The notes: a model not told the origin generated them from the letters alone. A stretch of 64,000 nucleotides of DNA from Bdellovibrionales bacterium RIFOXYD12_FULL_39_22 (GCA_001770205.1 MEQL01000007.1:1-64000); one strand, 5' to 3'; counted from the first letter of the stretch, positions 44,683 to 53,805 are shown. Translations and numbers: made by a program.

Positions 44683-45600
44683 TTATTCGGTATAGTATAT
44701 TCCCTGGTAGAGTTTTTTTACCAGCATCTTTTTTTCCAGTTCTTGGTAAAAAAAAGACATGGCCTTATCCCAAATGGGGGCCCTTAGAATAGCAGGAGGA
44801 GATTCGGCAAATAGACGTTGAATAACAATTCTTGGTGATAAGTTTGATAAAAAATCGACAATCATGCTCAGGTATTGTTGGTAGGTTAAAAGTGGAAAGG
44901 GATTAGTCTGGAAAATTTCGTGAAGGGGAGTTTTTTCTAAAACATGTAGCTGATGAATTTTTACAAAAGTTATAGGAAGTTTAGACAAAAATTTTGCAAC
45001 AGAGATTGGATAATCGGGACTATTATCCCAGGGTAATCCAAAAATAAGATGAGTCCCGGTGTTAATATTATGTCGCTGCGCTAAATTTAGGGCGGAAATA
45101 AAATCGGCCACGCTATGGCCGCGGTTTATTTTTAACAGAGTATTATCCGCTATAGATTCTAGGCCCAATTCCAGCGTTATATCATAGTGTTGATTTAGTT
45201 CGGCCAAATATATCATAAGCTTTTCATCAACACAGTCGGGACGTGTTCCAATGGCCAGCCCACAAACTAAGGGGTGGGCCAATGCTTCTTCATATATTTT
45301 TTGCAAAACAGGCAGTGGTGCATAGCTATTGCTATAGGTCTGAAAATAAACGATGTATTTATTTGCCTTATATCGGCGTAAGGATGTTTTGATTCCGTGA
45401 TTGATCTGGTCGGTAATAGACAATCCTTCCAAATGTTGAGGTGGCCCAAAAGATTCGTTGTTACAATAAATACAGCCTCCCTTGCCTTTTGTTCCATCAC
45501 GATTAGGACAGGTAAAACCACCAATGACGGTAATTTTTTGCACTCTTTCCCCATATTTTGCTTTTAAATATTGGGTGTATTGATTATAGATATGGGCCAT
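44683..45600 (-). CDS. YhcC-type radical SAM protein
   Basis: 305 residues from ATG 45600, which gives MAHIYNQYTQYLKAKYGERV, the family N-terminus; a longer frame from 45645 is less likely. The radical SAM cysteines appear as CPNRDGTKGKGGCIYC with the characteristic spacing of the TIGR01212 (YhcC) group. TLELGLESIADNTLLKINRG and GTHLIFGLP are the other core segments. The reaction is unknown for the family. The divergent MazG-like gene starts just upstream. Confidence 0.9.
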   Translation of the reverse strand: MAHIYNQYTQYLKAKYGERVQKITVIGGFTCPNRDGTKGKGGCIYCNNESFGPPQHLEGLSITDQINHGIKTSLRRYKANKYIVYFQTYSNSYAPLPVLQKIYEEALAHPLVCGLAIGTRPDCVDEKLMIYLAELNQHYDITLELGLESIADNTLLKINRGHSVADFISALNLAQRHNINTGTHLIFGLPWDNSPDYPISVAKFLSKLPITFVKIHQLHVLEKTPLHEIFQTNPFPLLTYQQYLSMIVDFLSNLSPRIVIQRLFAESPPAILRAPIWDKAMSFFYQELEKKMLVKKLYQGIYYTE

Positions 45601-45657
45601 ATAGATATTAACTTTGTATAATTTATAGTAATAGGCAAGTAACAATTGAGGTTTATT

Positions 45658-46032
45658 GTGAGTGAGATATTGGATATTGAAAAGTTAAAAGAGAAAATTG
45701 CTCATTTTGCGCAGGAGCGGGATTGGCAGCAATTTCACAATCCAAAAAATTTGGCCATGGCCTTAACTGTGGAGAGTTCAGAATTGATGGAAATTTTCCA
45801 ATGGTTGAATCTAGAAGAAGCGGCAAAAATTTGTGATGATCCAAATAAAAAAATAGAAATTGAAGATGAACTTTCGGATATATTAGTTTATGTGGTTCGC
45901 TTGGCCGGAGTTTTAAATGTAAATTTGCCTAATGCCATAGAGAAAAAAATGAAAAAAAATGCGCTAAAATATCCCGCCGAATTAGTGAAAGGTAGCGCCA
46001 AAAAATATTCTGAATATAAAAATAGAAAGTAG
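45658..46032 (+). CDS. MazG-like nucleotide pyrophosphohydrolase
   Basis: 124 residues from GTG 45658, preceded by GAGG at suitable spacing; the longest frame begins at TTG 45646. The metal-binding ESSELMEIFQW and DELSDILVYVVRLAGVLN are the EExxE and ExxD motifs of small MazG/RS21-C6 enzymes, which hydrolyse (d)NTPs to monophosphates. The short single-domain form suggests a dCTP-type or house-cleaning role. It precedes the ABC-F gene by five bases in the same direction. Confidence 0.88.
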   Translation: MSEILDIEKLKEKIAHFAQERDWQQFHNPKNLAMALTVESSELMEIFQWLNLEEAAKICDDPNKKIEIEDELSDILVYVVRLAGVLNVNLPNAIEKKMKKNALKYPAELVKGSAKKYSEYKNRK

Positions 46033-46037
46033 TCAAA

Positions 46038-47873
46038 ATGTTGCAAATTAATAAACTAACCAAAAGCTTTGCGGATAAACTTCTTTTTGATCAGATGGAT
46101 TTTACTATAGGTAGCGGTGAAAAGATTGGCCTGGTGGGTAGAAATGGTAGCGGAAAATCCACGTTATTTAAGATTATCACCCACCAGTTAGGTTATGACG
46201 ATGGAGAGATTATTCGGCCTAATAGCTACAAGATCGGTTACCTTGAGCAGCATATTTCATTTACTTCAGCGACGGTATTGGCAGAAAGTTGTACGGCCTT
46301 GCATTATGATGAGAAATTTGATGAATATTTAGCTGAAAAAATTCTCTTTGGACTTGGTTTTACCAAAGAAGATATGCAAAAAGATCCCCAAAAATTTTCG
46401 GGTGGTTTTCAAATTAGAATTCAGTTAACCAAGGTTTTGTTGCAAAAACCTGATTTACTACTTTTGGATGAGCCGACTAATTATCTGGATATCATTAGTC
46501 TACGTTGGTTGGCCGGGTTTATAAAAAAGTTTGATGGAGAGGTGTTAATCATTTCCCATGATCGCCAGTTTTTGGATGCCGTAACTACGCATACTGCCAT
46601 GCTCACTAATAAAAAGATTAAAAAGATCGAAGGACGTTTTGCCAAATTACAGGCGCAAATGCGAGAAGAAGAAGAGATTTTAAAAAAGACACAGAAAAAT
46701 CAAGAAAAGCGTGTAAAGGAATTAGAACAATTCATCACCAGATTTAAAAGTAAGGCATCGAAGGCCGCGCAGGCGCAATCAAAAATGAAGATGCTGGCCA
46801 AAATGGAGGTAATTGAGCGCGTTGAGGGAGAATCAAATTTTAACTTTGATTTTAACTATCGGCCCATCAGTTCCAAGTTTATTGGGGATATTAAGAATTT
46901 ATCTTTTCACTATCCGGCCAGTGACAAAGTATTAATTAATGATTTGAGCTTTTCTATAAAAAAAAATGACCGCATGGCCATTATTGGAAAAAATGGCAAG
47001 GGAAAAACAACGCTTCTGAAATTGTTGGCCCAGCGCCTTTCTCCCTCGGCCGGTGATGTTTCCCTGGCCTCTGATGTTAAGATTGGTTTTTACTCACAAA
47101 TTGTTACGGAAGAGCTAGATGAGAATGCAACTATCGTAGAAGAGATTGCTTCTGCTAATGAAGATTTATCAATTGCTCAGATTAGAAATATATGTGGAAT
47201 TATAATGTTCGAAGGAGATGATGCTTTTAAGTTAATAAAAATTTTATCCGGTGGAGAAAAAAATCGAGTGTCGTTGGGAAAAATTTTGGCCAGTAATATT
47301 AATTTACTGTTGTTGGATGAACCGACCAACCACTTAGATGTTGAGTCTGTTGATGCCCTGATTTCGGCATTAGAGCGCTTTCCAGGGGCCGTGATGCTAG
47401 TATCGCACGATGAAATGGTCTTACGCAAACTGGCCACTTCCTTGGTGGTATTTACGGAAGAAAAAGCAGAATATTTTTTGGGAAATTATGATGATTTTTT
47501 AGTTAAAATCGGTTGGCCGGAAGAGCGTGATCAAGGGGATAAAAAAAATAAGACAGTGGACTATAGAGCGTATAAACAGCAGAAGGCCGACCTGATCAAG
47601 GAGCGGTCGCAGATCATCTTGCCACTAAAAAAAATGATAGAGCAAATTGAAGCAGAAATTATTACGTTAGAAAAAAAATTGGAAGTGGCCAACCAAAATT
47701 TGCTGCGGGCATTATCGGAAAAAAAAGGTGAAGAGATCTCCAACTTGTCCAAAGATATAGGCCTAATGGAAAAGAAGATTAATCAGCATTTTACTGAATT
47801 AGAAAGCGCCAGCAATCGATTGTCTGAGGCGGAAAAAAAATATGAACTACTTTTGAGCGCTCTCGAAGGTTAA
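46038..47873 (+). CDS. ABC-F family ATPase, Uup-like
   Basis: 611 residues, two ATPase domains and no membrane segment. First domain: Walker A GLVGRNGSGKSTLFK, signature FSGGFQIRIQL, Walker B LLLLDEPTNYLD. A charged linker follows (residues about 210-275). Second domain: IGKNGKGKTTLLKLLA, LSGGEKNRVSLGKILA, LLLLDEPTNHLDVES. The C-terminal 90 residues are coiled coil, as in Uup. ABC-F proteins act on ribosomes. I count 19 GGCC sites in this gene. It overlaps the convergent phytase-like gene by 27 bp. Confidence 0.93.
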   Translation: MLQINKLTKSFADKLLFDQMDFTIGSGEKIGLVGRNGSGKSTLFKIITHQLGYDDGEIIRPNSYKIGYLEQHISFTSATVLAESCTALHYDEKFDEYLAEKILFGLGFTKEDMQKDPQKFSGGFQIRIQLTKVLLQKPDLLLLDEPTNYLDIISLRWLAGFIKKFDGEVLIISHDRQFLDAVTTHTAMLTNKKIKKIEGRFAKLQAQMREEEEILKKTQKNQEKRVKELEQFITRFKSKASKAAQAQSKMKMLAKMEVIERVEGESNFNFDFNYRPISSKFIGDIKNLSFHYPASDKVLINDLSFSIKKNDRMAIIGKNGKGKTTLLKLLAQRLSPSAGDVSLASDVKIGFYSQIVTEELDENATIVEEIASANEDLSIAQIRNICGIIMFEGDDAFKLIKILSGGEKNRVSLGKILASNINLLLLDEPTNHLDVESVDALISALERFPGAVMLVSHDEMVLRKLATSLVVFTEEKAEYFLGNYDDFLVKIGWPEERDQGDKKNKTVDYRAYKQQKADLIKERSQIILPLKKMIEQIEAEIITLEKKLEVANQNLLRALSEKKGEEISNLSKDIGLMEKKINQHFTELESASNRLSEAEKKYELLLSALEG

Positions 47874-49013
47874 TTCGAAGGCCAAAAAGAGAGTTCTTTG
47901 CGATTTACTAAAGTTATTGTCGCTGGCCAAAAAGATTATCTGACTTCCGTTGGGAAGTTTGGGGCCCAAACAGATGGCCTCAATATTGTCTAATCGTGGA
48001 AAGTTTTTATCGAGCAGAGGAACGATCTCATCTAAATCTAAAATGAGGCGCTTGGTGGTGGTGGTGTTGGCCACTCCTTGGATACTCATTTGGCCCGAGA
48101 TATCGTTGGCCTTTTGAGTATCAATATGAGTGTGAAAGACGCGAATAAAGTTGCGTTTCATCGTATCATTCCAACTGCGTTCGAGAGTTATTATTTCCTT
48201 CTCGTTTATGGCAATCATATCAACCAGTCCATTATCGCCCTCAATTGCCGGCAAATTATCAGGATTAGGCATTTTTTCTATACGGTATTGGTACTCGGGC
48301 CCGTAAGAGAGATTGTAGTTATTGTCATCTTTATTGGCCAATTCCATGCGAATTAAGCGAATAGGCCCATCGTTATTTATATCGACCAGTGGCCCATCTT
48401 GTTTTAGTGGCTGCTCATTTCCGCTCCAAAAGACATTACTATTACCCATTTTAGAAAGAGGTTCCCACACTAAGTTTTTACGAACTCCACTACCTTCTTG
48501 ACTTATAAATTTTGCCGGGAGAGGCCATCTCTGTTTTAAGAGTCCATCTTTGCCAAATAGCAACATTTCTGGTTGAACCTTGTTGTTAGGATTGGCCGGA
48601 TCATCTTTTAGCATTCCCTCCGAAGAGAGGAGAAAATTTCCACCATAAAGAGCGATGCCTTCTAAATCAAGATGTCCAATAGCAAAAGTTCCTCCCGTCT
48701 CTGTTTTTAAGAATATGGTTTCTGCTGGAGCAAAGATAATTTTTTTGCCCCCATCTTTTTCTTCAACTTCTATATTAAAGACGTGAATGCGCGGTGGGTT
48801 AACTTCCCCCTTGTCATCACTTACGGCGTATAATTTTTTGTTTTCTTCATCGTAGGCAATTCCTGATAGGCCGCCAATTTCTCCTTGCGCGGCCATGCTT
48901 CCTGTTGGAAAGTTTTGGTCATTTAAAAAATTTAGTTTAAGCGATTGGCCAGCACAGTTGTAAAAAAGCAAGGCGGTTATTATTGTTAAAATAGTAGACA
49001 GTTTTATTTTCAT
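47847..49013 (-). CDS. Exported esterase-like phytase-domain protein
   Basis: 388 residues from ATG 49013, with GGAG six bases upstream; the longest frame from 49097 adds a non-signal stretch. The signal LSTILTIITALLFYNC is probably a lipoprotein type (Cys20), though the residues before Cys depart from the usual lipobox. The body (EIGGLSGIAYDEENKKLYAV, DLEGIALYGGNFLLSSEGM, DNIEAICLGPKLPNGSQIIF) matches the esterase-like-activity-of-phytase family, a beta-propeller. The substrate is unknown. It is divergent from the hsp20 leader ORF. Confidence 0.8.
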   Translation of the reverse strand: MKIKLSTILTIITALLFYNCAGQSLKLNFLNDQNFPTGSMAAQGEIGGLSGIAYDEENKKLYAVSDDKGEVNPPRIHVFNIEVEEKDGGKKIIFAPAETIFLKTETGGTFAIGHLDLEGIALYGGNFLLSSEGMLKDDPANPNNKVQPEMLLFGKDGLLKQRWPLPAKFISQEGSGVRKNLVWEPLSKMGNSNVFWSGNEQPLKQDGPLVDINNDGPIRLIRMELANKDDNNYNLSYGPEYQYRIEKMPNPDNLPAIEGDNGLVDMIAINEKEIITLERSWNDTMKRNFIRVFHTHIDTQKANDISGQMSIQGVANTTTTKRLILDLDEIVPLLDKNFPRLDNIEAICLGPKLPNGSQIIFLASDNNFSKSQRTLFLAFELTFESAQK

Positions 49014-49130
49014 ATTATCTCCGTAATTAAGTATATTTTGGCACCAATTTAAAATAATTTTTTTCTTGGACATTGACAACCAAAATGCAGACACCATTTT
49101 GTGTATGTGAGGAAAAGAAGGAGTAACTAA

Positions 49131-49166
49131 ATGGCCATGAAGTTATCCGAGACAACAAACAGATAA
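49131..49166 (+). CDS. Eleven-codon leader ORF upstream of hsp20
   Basis: MAMKLSETTNR followed by TAA. An AAGGAG box at 49118-49123 stands seven bases before its ATG, and a second AAGGAG precedes hsp20. It ends 21 bases before the hsp20 start. It is too short for a typical protein and may be a leader peptide that controls hsp20 through ribosome movement. Translation is strongly suggested by the ribosome-binding site; function is inference. Confidence 0.5.
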   Translation: MAMKLSETTNR

Positions 49167-49187
49167 ACTTTTTACAAGGAGACGTTT

Positions 49188-49583
49188 ATGAACATTTTAT
49201 TACGAGAAAGAGATAATTGGTTAGATAATTTTTGGGGAACAGCATTGGCAGAAAGTAATATTTCGATTCCTGTCAATATTCGGGATGAGAAGGAAAGTTA
49301 CGTGTTAGAGGCGGATTTACCAGGGCAGCTGGAAAAAGATATTAAGATTGAGTTTGATAACGGACTACTTACGATTTCTGGTGAAAGAAAAAATGAGAAG
49401 ACCTCAGAAGAGAGTGGTTTTTTTAGACGAGAGGTTAGTTATGGATCATTCTCGCGCTCTTTTCGCTTTGGTGACTCAGTGGCCGAAGATAAAATTAAGG
49501 CCTCTTATAAAAATGGGGTATTGGAAATAGCTCTGCCAAAAAAAGAGGAGAGAAAACCTAAATTAATTTCTCTCAACCAATAG
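49188..49583 (+). CDS. Small heat-shock protein, Hsp20 family
   Basis: 131 residues. The alpha-crystallin domain occupies about residues 28-120 with VNIRDEKESYVLEADLPGQL, ITISGERKNE-like GLLTISGERKN and the closing GVLEIALPKKEERK. It holds unfolding proteins in a refoldable state under stress. AAGGAG precedes the ATG. An 11-codon leader ORF lies just upstream and a strong terminator follows. No CIRCE element is visible. Confidence 0.93.
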   Translation: MNILLRERDNWLDNFWGTALAESNISIPVNIRDEKESYVLEADLPGQLEKDIKIEFDNGLLTISGERKNEKTSEESGFFRREVSYGSFSRSFRFGDSVAEDKIKASYKNGVLEIALPKKEERKPKLISLNQ

Positions 49584-49608
49584 TGCATAAATGTTAAAGA
49601 ATTTTAGG

Positions 49609-49652
49609 AAAGGCCGGTGATCATTTAGAATAAATGATCACCGGCCTTTTTT
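49609..49652 (+). terminator. Intrinsic terminator after hsp20
   Basis: A 19-bp perfect inverted repeat (49609-49627 and 49631-49649) with a three-base loop contains GGCCGGTGATCA and is followed by TTTTTT. It should end hsp20 transcription. The same stem, read on the minus strand, lies just past the 25-codon membrane-protein gene but has only a short T-run there, so it is a weaker terminator in that direction. Confidence 0.9.
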
Positions 49653-49728
49653 ATGGTGTGTGTGAGACAAAACTTAAAGTAGCTATAATCAAAAAACTAA
49701 GCAGAAGAATATTACGATCAAAAGACAT
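49651..49728 (-). CDS. 25-residue single-helix membrane protein
   Basis: A short frame MSFDRNILLLSFLIIATL then SFVSHTP and TAA. GGAGG stands six bases before the ATG, an almost perfect ribosome-binding site, and residues 7-21 form one hydrophobic helix. It lies 23 bases after the HPF-like gene on the same strand and is followed by the large hairpin, so it is probably the last gene of that transcript. The function is unknown. Its size is below usual annotation cut-offs. Confidence 0.65.
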   Translation of the reverse strand: MSFDRNILLLSFLIIATLSFVSHTP

Positions 49729-49751
49729 AAGTGGCCTCCGAAAGATACAAG

Positions 49752-50033
49752 TTAAGCAGCATATAAATTGGTATGAATAAATTTGGGCATGCATTTTTCA
49801 TACTGTCTTAGCATTGCTTTTTTTGCGTTAGAAATGGCGCTGTCTAGAGAATAGGAGCTTTTTTCTACGTGTAGATAGCGTCGATTTAGGTGTACGTGAA
49901 TTTTACTTTTAAATTGTCCATGATCTCCCGGAGCGATTACAACTTTAATTTCGTCCGCCTCGGGTAGCTTTTCTTTTAGTTCTTGAAGTAGTTCATTTGA
50001 AAAATCCTTAATTTCCTTTTTGGCGTTTAACAT
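49752..50033 (-). CDS. Short HPF/RaiA-like ribosome-associated protein
   Basis: 93 residues from ATG 50033, with AGGAG about nine bases upstream; the longest frame from 50105 lacks a ribosome-binding site. The order helix then DEIKVVIAPGDHGQFKSKIH, VHLNRRYLHVEKSSYSLDSA and KKAMLRQYEKC fits the beta-alpha-beta3-alpha fold of hibernation-promoting factors, with basic residues at the RNA face. Compared with classic HPF it is a little shorter. It would bind ribosomes under stress; this is inferred from fold resemblance. It lies downstream of a two-component pair. Confidence 0.7.
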   Translation of the reverse strand: MLNAKKEIKDFSNELLQELKEKLPEADEIKVVIAPGDHGQFKSKIHVHLNRRYLHVEKSSYSLDSAISNAKKAMLRQYEKCMPKFIHTNLYAA

Positions 50034-50123
50034 AATTTTTTCTCCTTGAAATCGGTTGTTAACCTCGAGAAAGATTCTGCCACGGCCGGAAGTAAAGATT
50101 GTCACTAGTTTGTCAGAAGATTG

Positions 50124-50810
50124 TCATTTTTTCAGTCGATACCCAATCCCGCGTACGGTTTCAATGTCCAGGTCGGGAAATTTTTGTCGTATTTGCAAGA
50201 TATGAGTATCAACGGTGCGAGTTGTTGGGTAATTTTCATACCCCCAAACTTTGTTTAAAATTTCCTCTCTAGGGAAGACGCGGCCAGGAGATTCAACAAA
50301 GAGCTTCAGCAGATCAAACTCCATTTTTGTTACATCAACCAATTTCCCGTTATAGTTGATTTCTCGGCCTTCTAAATTTAAAAGGAGATTTCCAAAAATT
50401 ATCGTTGTTTCATCGGCAGATGCATTATTGTCTTGTTTGCTCATCTTATCGCGTAATTGCACTCTTATTCGAGCAATCAGTTCTCGTGGCTCAAAGGGCT
50501 TGGTTAAATAATCATTAGCACCACTTTCAAGTCCTACGATTTTATCAATTAAATCTGTTCTGGCGGTGAGCATTATTATTGGAGTGGTAATTTTTTTTGA
50601 TCGAAGTTCTTTTAGAAGATCAACTCCTTGGCCGTCTGGGAGCATCCAATCTAAAATAATTAGGTTGGGTTTTTCCCGAGCAATCATCTCTTTAGCATCG
50701 GCCAGGTTGCGGGCCAAGATAGTGGCCAGGCCTTCGCTTTTTAAGTGTGCTAGCAATCCTTGGCCAAGACTCATATCATCTTCAACAATTAAAATTTTAT
50801 TCATTGTCAT
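50124..50810 (-). CDS. OmpR-family response regulator
   Basis: 228 residues: receiver (ILIVEDDMSLGQGLLAHLKS, phospho-acceptor Asp in LIILDWMLPDGQG, TARTDLIDKIVG, Lys in YLTKPFEPRELIARI) and winged helix (VTKMEFDLLKLFVESPGRVF, TVDTHILQIRQKF). It follows its likely kinase (next entry) by 13 bases on the same strand. AAGGA lies upstream of ATG 50810; an in-frame ATG at 50804 is an alternative. Confidence 0.93.
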   Translation of the reverse strand: MTMNKILIVEDDMSLGQGLLAHLKSEGLATILARNLADAKEMIAREKPNLIILDWMLPDGQGVDLLKELRSKKITTPIIMLTARTDLIDKIVGLESGANDYLTKPFEPRELIARIRVQLRDKMSKQDNNASADETTIIFGNLLLNLEGREINYNGKLVDVTKMEFDLLKLFVESPGRVFPREEILNKVWGYENYPTTRTVDTHILQIRQKFPDLDIETVRGIGYRLKK

Positions 50811-50823
50811 TTTGCTATATCCT

Positions 50824-52455
50824 TCATCCTTTCATTCTTGCATTTGCATCAAGAGGTAGTTGAATTGTAAATGTCGTTGGCCGATTTGAAAAGGTAAGAA
50901 TCCCTCCGAGGTTTTTAACTGTTTTATAAACTATGTTAAGGCCTAGGCCGCTTCCTTCGCTATGACTACCTTTTACAAATTCGGCCGTCAATTTATCCAG
51001 TGTGGAAAATTCGCATTCACCACTGTCGCTGATAGCAATAATTAAAGATTTCTCGGCCTTCTTTAGATTAAGTTTTATGTTAATAGGAGGCCGGCCATGA
51101 GTTTTGGCGTTCTCTATTAGATTTTTGATACAGATATCTATCCAGTATTGATCTATATTTATTGGTAAGTCGGGATCAAGTTTTTGCAGAGTAATGAGTG
51201 TTTCGGGCGTGCTCATATCTTCAACATAGTTTTGGAAAAACTCATTAATGGAGTCAATTTTTGAAATTTGCTGATCCACCTTTTTTCCGAGGTGGAGATA
51301 GTTTTTAGTTTTCTCTGTTAAGCGTTGTAGTCGAAAAACGTTGGTAGCAAGTTGTAAAAAAGGCCCCTGGAGGGTTGTTGGGATTGAGTCCATCATTTTG
51401 TTAATCTGCTCAGTCAGCAGGATCATGCTAGTAACCGGGGTGCGAAATTCATGCGACAGGACTTGAAGGGCCAAGCGTTTTTGCTCTTCCTGTTCGCGTT
51501 GTTGTTTGATTTTTTTTAGCAAAATCCAAACAATTAGCAAAATTGATAAAACCGAAAGTATGAAAAAAGTAATAGTTGTATTGTTAGTTATTGCCAGCAA
51601 GTGCTTGAAGCTATAGTTCCAACAGAGATTTGCCTCGCGAAATTTACAACTGGCGTTAGGCGTTGTTGCAGAGACAACAAATGGAGTATCTTCCAGCGCA
51701 TTATTGAGATCTGATAGTTTGTAGATAAAATAGCTCTTGGAAGAGTCTAGGCGATAAGTAAAAAAGGGGGTTGAGATCTCTTTGCCGCTCGCCCGAAAAA
51801 AAAGTTTTTCTTTGGATAAAAATAACCGGACACTGTTTTCAAAGTATTCAAATTCATTGTCGGACATTTCTAAAATATATTTTAACTGTTCGTTATTGCC
51901 GGCCATGTTTGGCAAGTTCTTTCTCAGAGTGCGAATTTCGGCCGGGGTGATAAGTGGCAAATGTTTTTTGATCCAACTATCTGAGTGAAATTGGCCGTGG
52001 CGGGATTTAATGGCCAGATAGGCGTAACTGTTACCAGAGGGATGTATGGTTGCCCCTGTTTCAAAAAATTCATCCGGCAAATCTGTTCGTTTATTACAGC
52101 GAAATTCCTCCCATACCGTAAATTTGTACGATAGAGCATTATTAAAAAAACTAAAAAAAGAGTTAAAGCAATTTTTATCGGAGGAGTAGTCTATGGAGCG
52201 TTTATCAAAAACATCATTAAAAAATTCGTTAAACAAGCGCATATCGTTATTGCCAATAGATTGCTTGGCAAATAGTTCATCAGAGCTTAGCTTGTCTATC
52301 GGGTTAAGATGTTGGGGGATGGAGATCAAAATTTTTTGAATTGCCACCACATCTGATTCGGGAGGTGTGTAGGATTTATTGGTTAAAAAGAGAAGCCTGG
52401 CCGCAAAGAAGGTCATGATTAGGGCCGTGAATATTAGGGAGGTGTAGAGCTTCAT
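50824..52455 (-). CDS. Membrane sensor histidine kinase
   Basis: 543 residues. A membrane helix at 5-27, a periplasmic part of about 270 residues with no recognised family, a second helix at about 300-320 (TITFFILSVLSILLIVWILL), then HisKA with the phospho-accepting His in LSHEFRTPVTSM and HATPase (DICIKNLIENAKTHG, SDSGECEF, GSGLGLNIVYKTVKN). It signals to the regulator encoded directly downstream. AAGGAG precedes the ATG. The ligand is unknown. Confidence 0.92.
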   Translation of the reverse strand: MKLYTSLIFTALIMTFFAARLLFLTNKSYTPPESDVVAIQKILISIPQHLNPIDKLSSDELFAKQSIGNNDMRLFNEFFNDVFDKRSIDYSSDKNCFNSFFSFFNNALSYKFTVWEEFRCNKRTDLPDEFFETGATIHPSGNSYAYLAIKSRHGQFHSDSWIKKHLPLITPAEIRTLRKNLPNMAGNNEQLKYILEMSDNEFEYFENSVRLFLSKEKLFFRASGKEISTPFFTYRLDSSKSYFIYKLSDLNNALEDTPFVVSATTPNASCKFREANLCWNYSFKHLLAITNNTTITFFILSVLSILLIVWILLKKIKQQREQEEQKRLALQVLSHEFRTPVTSMILLTEQINKMMDSIPTTLQGPFLQLATNVFRLQRLTEKTKNYLHLGKKVDQQISKIDSINEFFQNYVEDMSTPETLITLQKLDPDLPINIDQYWIDICIKNLIENAKTHGRPPINIKLNLKKAEKSLIIAISDSGECEFSTLDKLTAEFVKGSHSEGSGLGLNIVYKTVKNLGGILTFSNRPTTFTIQLPLDANARMKG

Positions 52456-52587
52456 ATTTTTTTAAGGAGTAATAGTAGTTTTTTATCTTGGCCTTTGCTA
52501 CTAAAAAGTTATAAAGGGAGTTGACCAGGTGAGTAATAAGTGCGAAAAAATTAAGATTATTCAAATATTTTTGAGAGGATTGTTGTT

Positions 52588-53730
52588 ATGGCAAGTGTAG
52601 CAAAAGAACAAAAAATTCAATTCATTGATCTAAATCCACAATATAAAAAAATCGAAAAGCAGGTTCAGGCACGTATAAATAAAGTGCTAAGTCATGCGCA
52701 ATTTATTATGGGGCCGGAGATTGCGGAGTTAGAAACGGTGCTTGCTAAGTTTACTAATTCAAAATATTGTTTGGGAGTGTCTTCTGGAACTGATGCCCTT
52801 TTAATTTCTTTGATGGCATTAGACATTCGCCCTGGGGATGAAGTAGTTGTTCCTGATTTTTCTTTTTTTGCTACAGCAGGAGTTGTTTCTCGCTTAGGCG
52901 CTACCCCTGTTTTTATGGATATTGATGCAAGAACGTATAATCTTGATCCGGCCCTTTTAGAAAAACAAATTACCGCCAAAACACGGGCCATAATCCCGGT
53001 TGGCCTTTATGGCCAGGCAGCAGATTTTGATCGTATTAACGAAATTGCTCAAAAATGTAGCAAAAAATATGGCACCCAAATTATAGTTATCGAAGATGGT
53101 TGTCAGAGTTTCGGGGCCACCTATAAAGGGCGCAAATCCTGCAATTTATCACATATTGGCTGTACTTCTTTTTTTCCCACCAAACCATTGGGGTGTTATG
53201 GAGATGGTGGTGCTATCTTTACCAACGACACGGATTTATATGAGAGAATGAAATCTATTAGAGTTCATGGCCAAATGGGCCGTTACAACCATAAATTGTT
53301 AGGTATAAATGGCCGATTAGATACGATGCAGGCCGCAGTGTTGTTGGCCAAAATGGAAATTTTTGAAGAGGAGATGCGTCTTCGGCAAGAGGTGAGTGCA
53401 AATTATCAAGCGGCCCTCGCACCGGTAGCGGAGAAGCAAAAGATTACACTTCCTTTTATTGAAGAGGGTAATATCTCCGCATGGGCCCAATTTACTGTTT
53501 TATTTGCAAGCGAAAAAGAGCGAAGTGAAGCGCAAAAGCGATTAGAAAGCAATGGAATTCCTACCGCCTGTCACTACCCACGGCCGATGAGTTTGCAGCC
53601 ATACTATCTGGATTTGGGGGTAAAATCCCAATGTCCAATTGCGGCGGACATTGCTTCTCGAGTGATGAGTCTACCGATGTATCCCTATATGGGCAAAAAA
53701 GAGATTAATTTAGTGGCCTCCGCTTTGTAA
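52588..53730 (+). CDS. wbpE: WbpE-like PLP-dependent sugar aminotransferase
   Basis: 380 residues, DegT/DnrJ/EryC1 family. The PLP lysine is Lys199 in SFFPTKPLGCYGDGG. GLYGQAADFDRINEIA and ARTYNLDPALLEKQITA are also family segments. It would add an amino group to the 3-keto sugar in the route to UDP-2,3-diacetamido-2,3-dideoxy-D-glucuronate (UDP-GlcNAc3NAcA). First gene of wbpE-wbpB-wbpD-wbpA. GAGAGGA precedes the ATG. Confidence 0.9.
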   Translation: MASVAKEQKIQFIDLNPQYKKIEKQVQARINKVLSHAQFIMGPEIAELETVLAKFTNSKYCLGVSSGTDALLISLMALDIRPGDEVVVPDFSFFATAGVVSRLGATPVFMDIDARTYNLDPALLEKQITAKTRAIIPVGLYGQAADFDRINEIAQKCSKKYGTQIIVIEDGCQSFGATYKGRKSCNLSHIGCTSFFPTKPLGCYGDGGAIFTNDTDLYERMKSIRVHGQMGRYNHKLLGINGRLDTMQAAVLLAKMEIFEEEMRLRQEVSANYQAALAPVAEKQKITLPFIEEGNISAWAQFTVLFASEKERSEAQKRLESNGIPTACHYPRPMSLQPYYLDLGVKSQCPIAADIASRVMSLPMYPYMGKKEINLVASAL

Positions 53731-53805
53731 TCCGTTTGATATAGTGCCCTGGCCCTGTTATAAAAGAACACACATTTTTGGCCTAAAAAAGAGAGGACTT
53801 TGTTT

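Noticed and set aside
49098..49187. CIRCE-type heat-shock operator before hsp20
   Set aside because: The TTAGCACTC/GAGTGCTAA inverted pair is absent.
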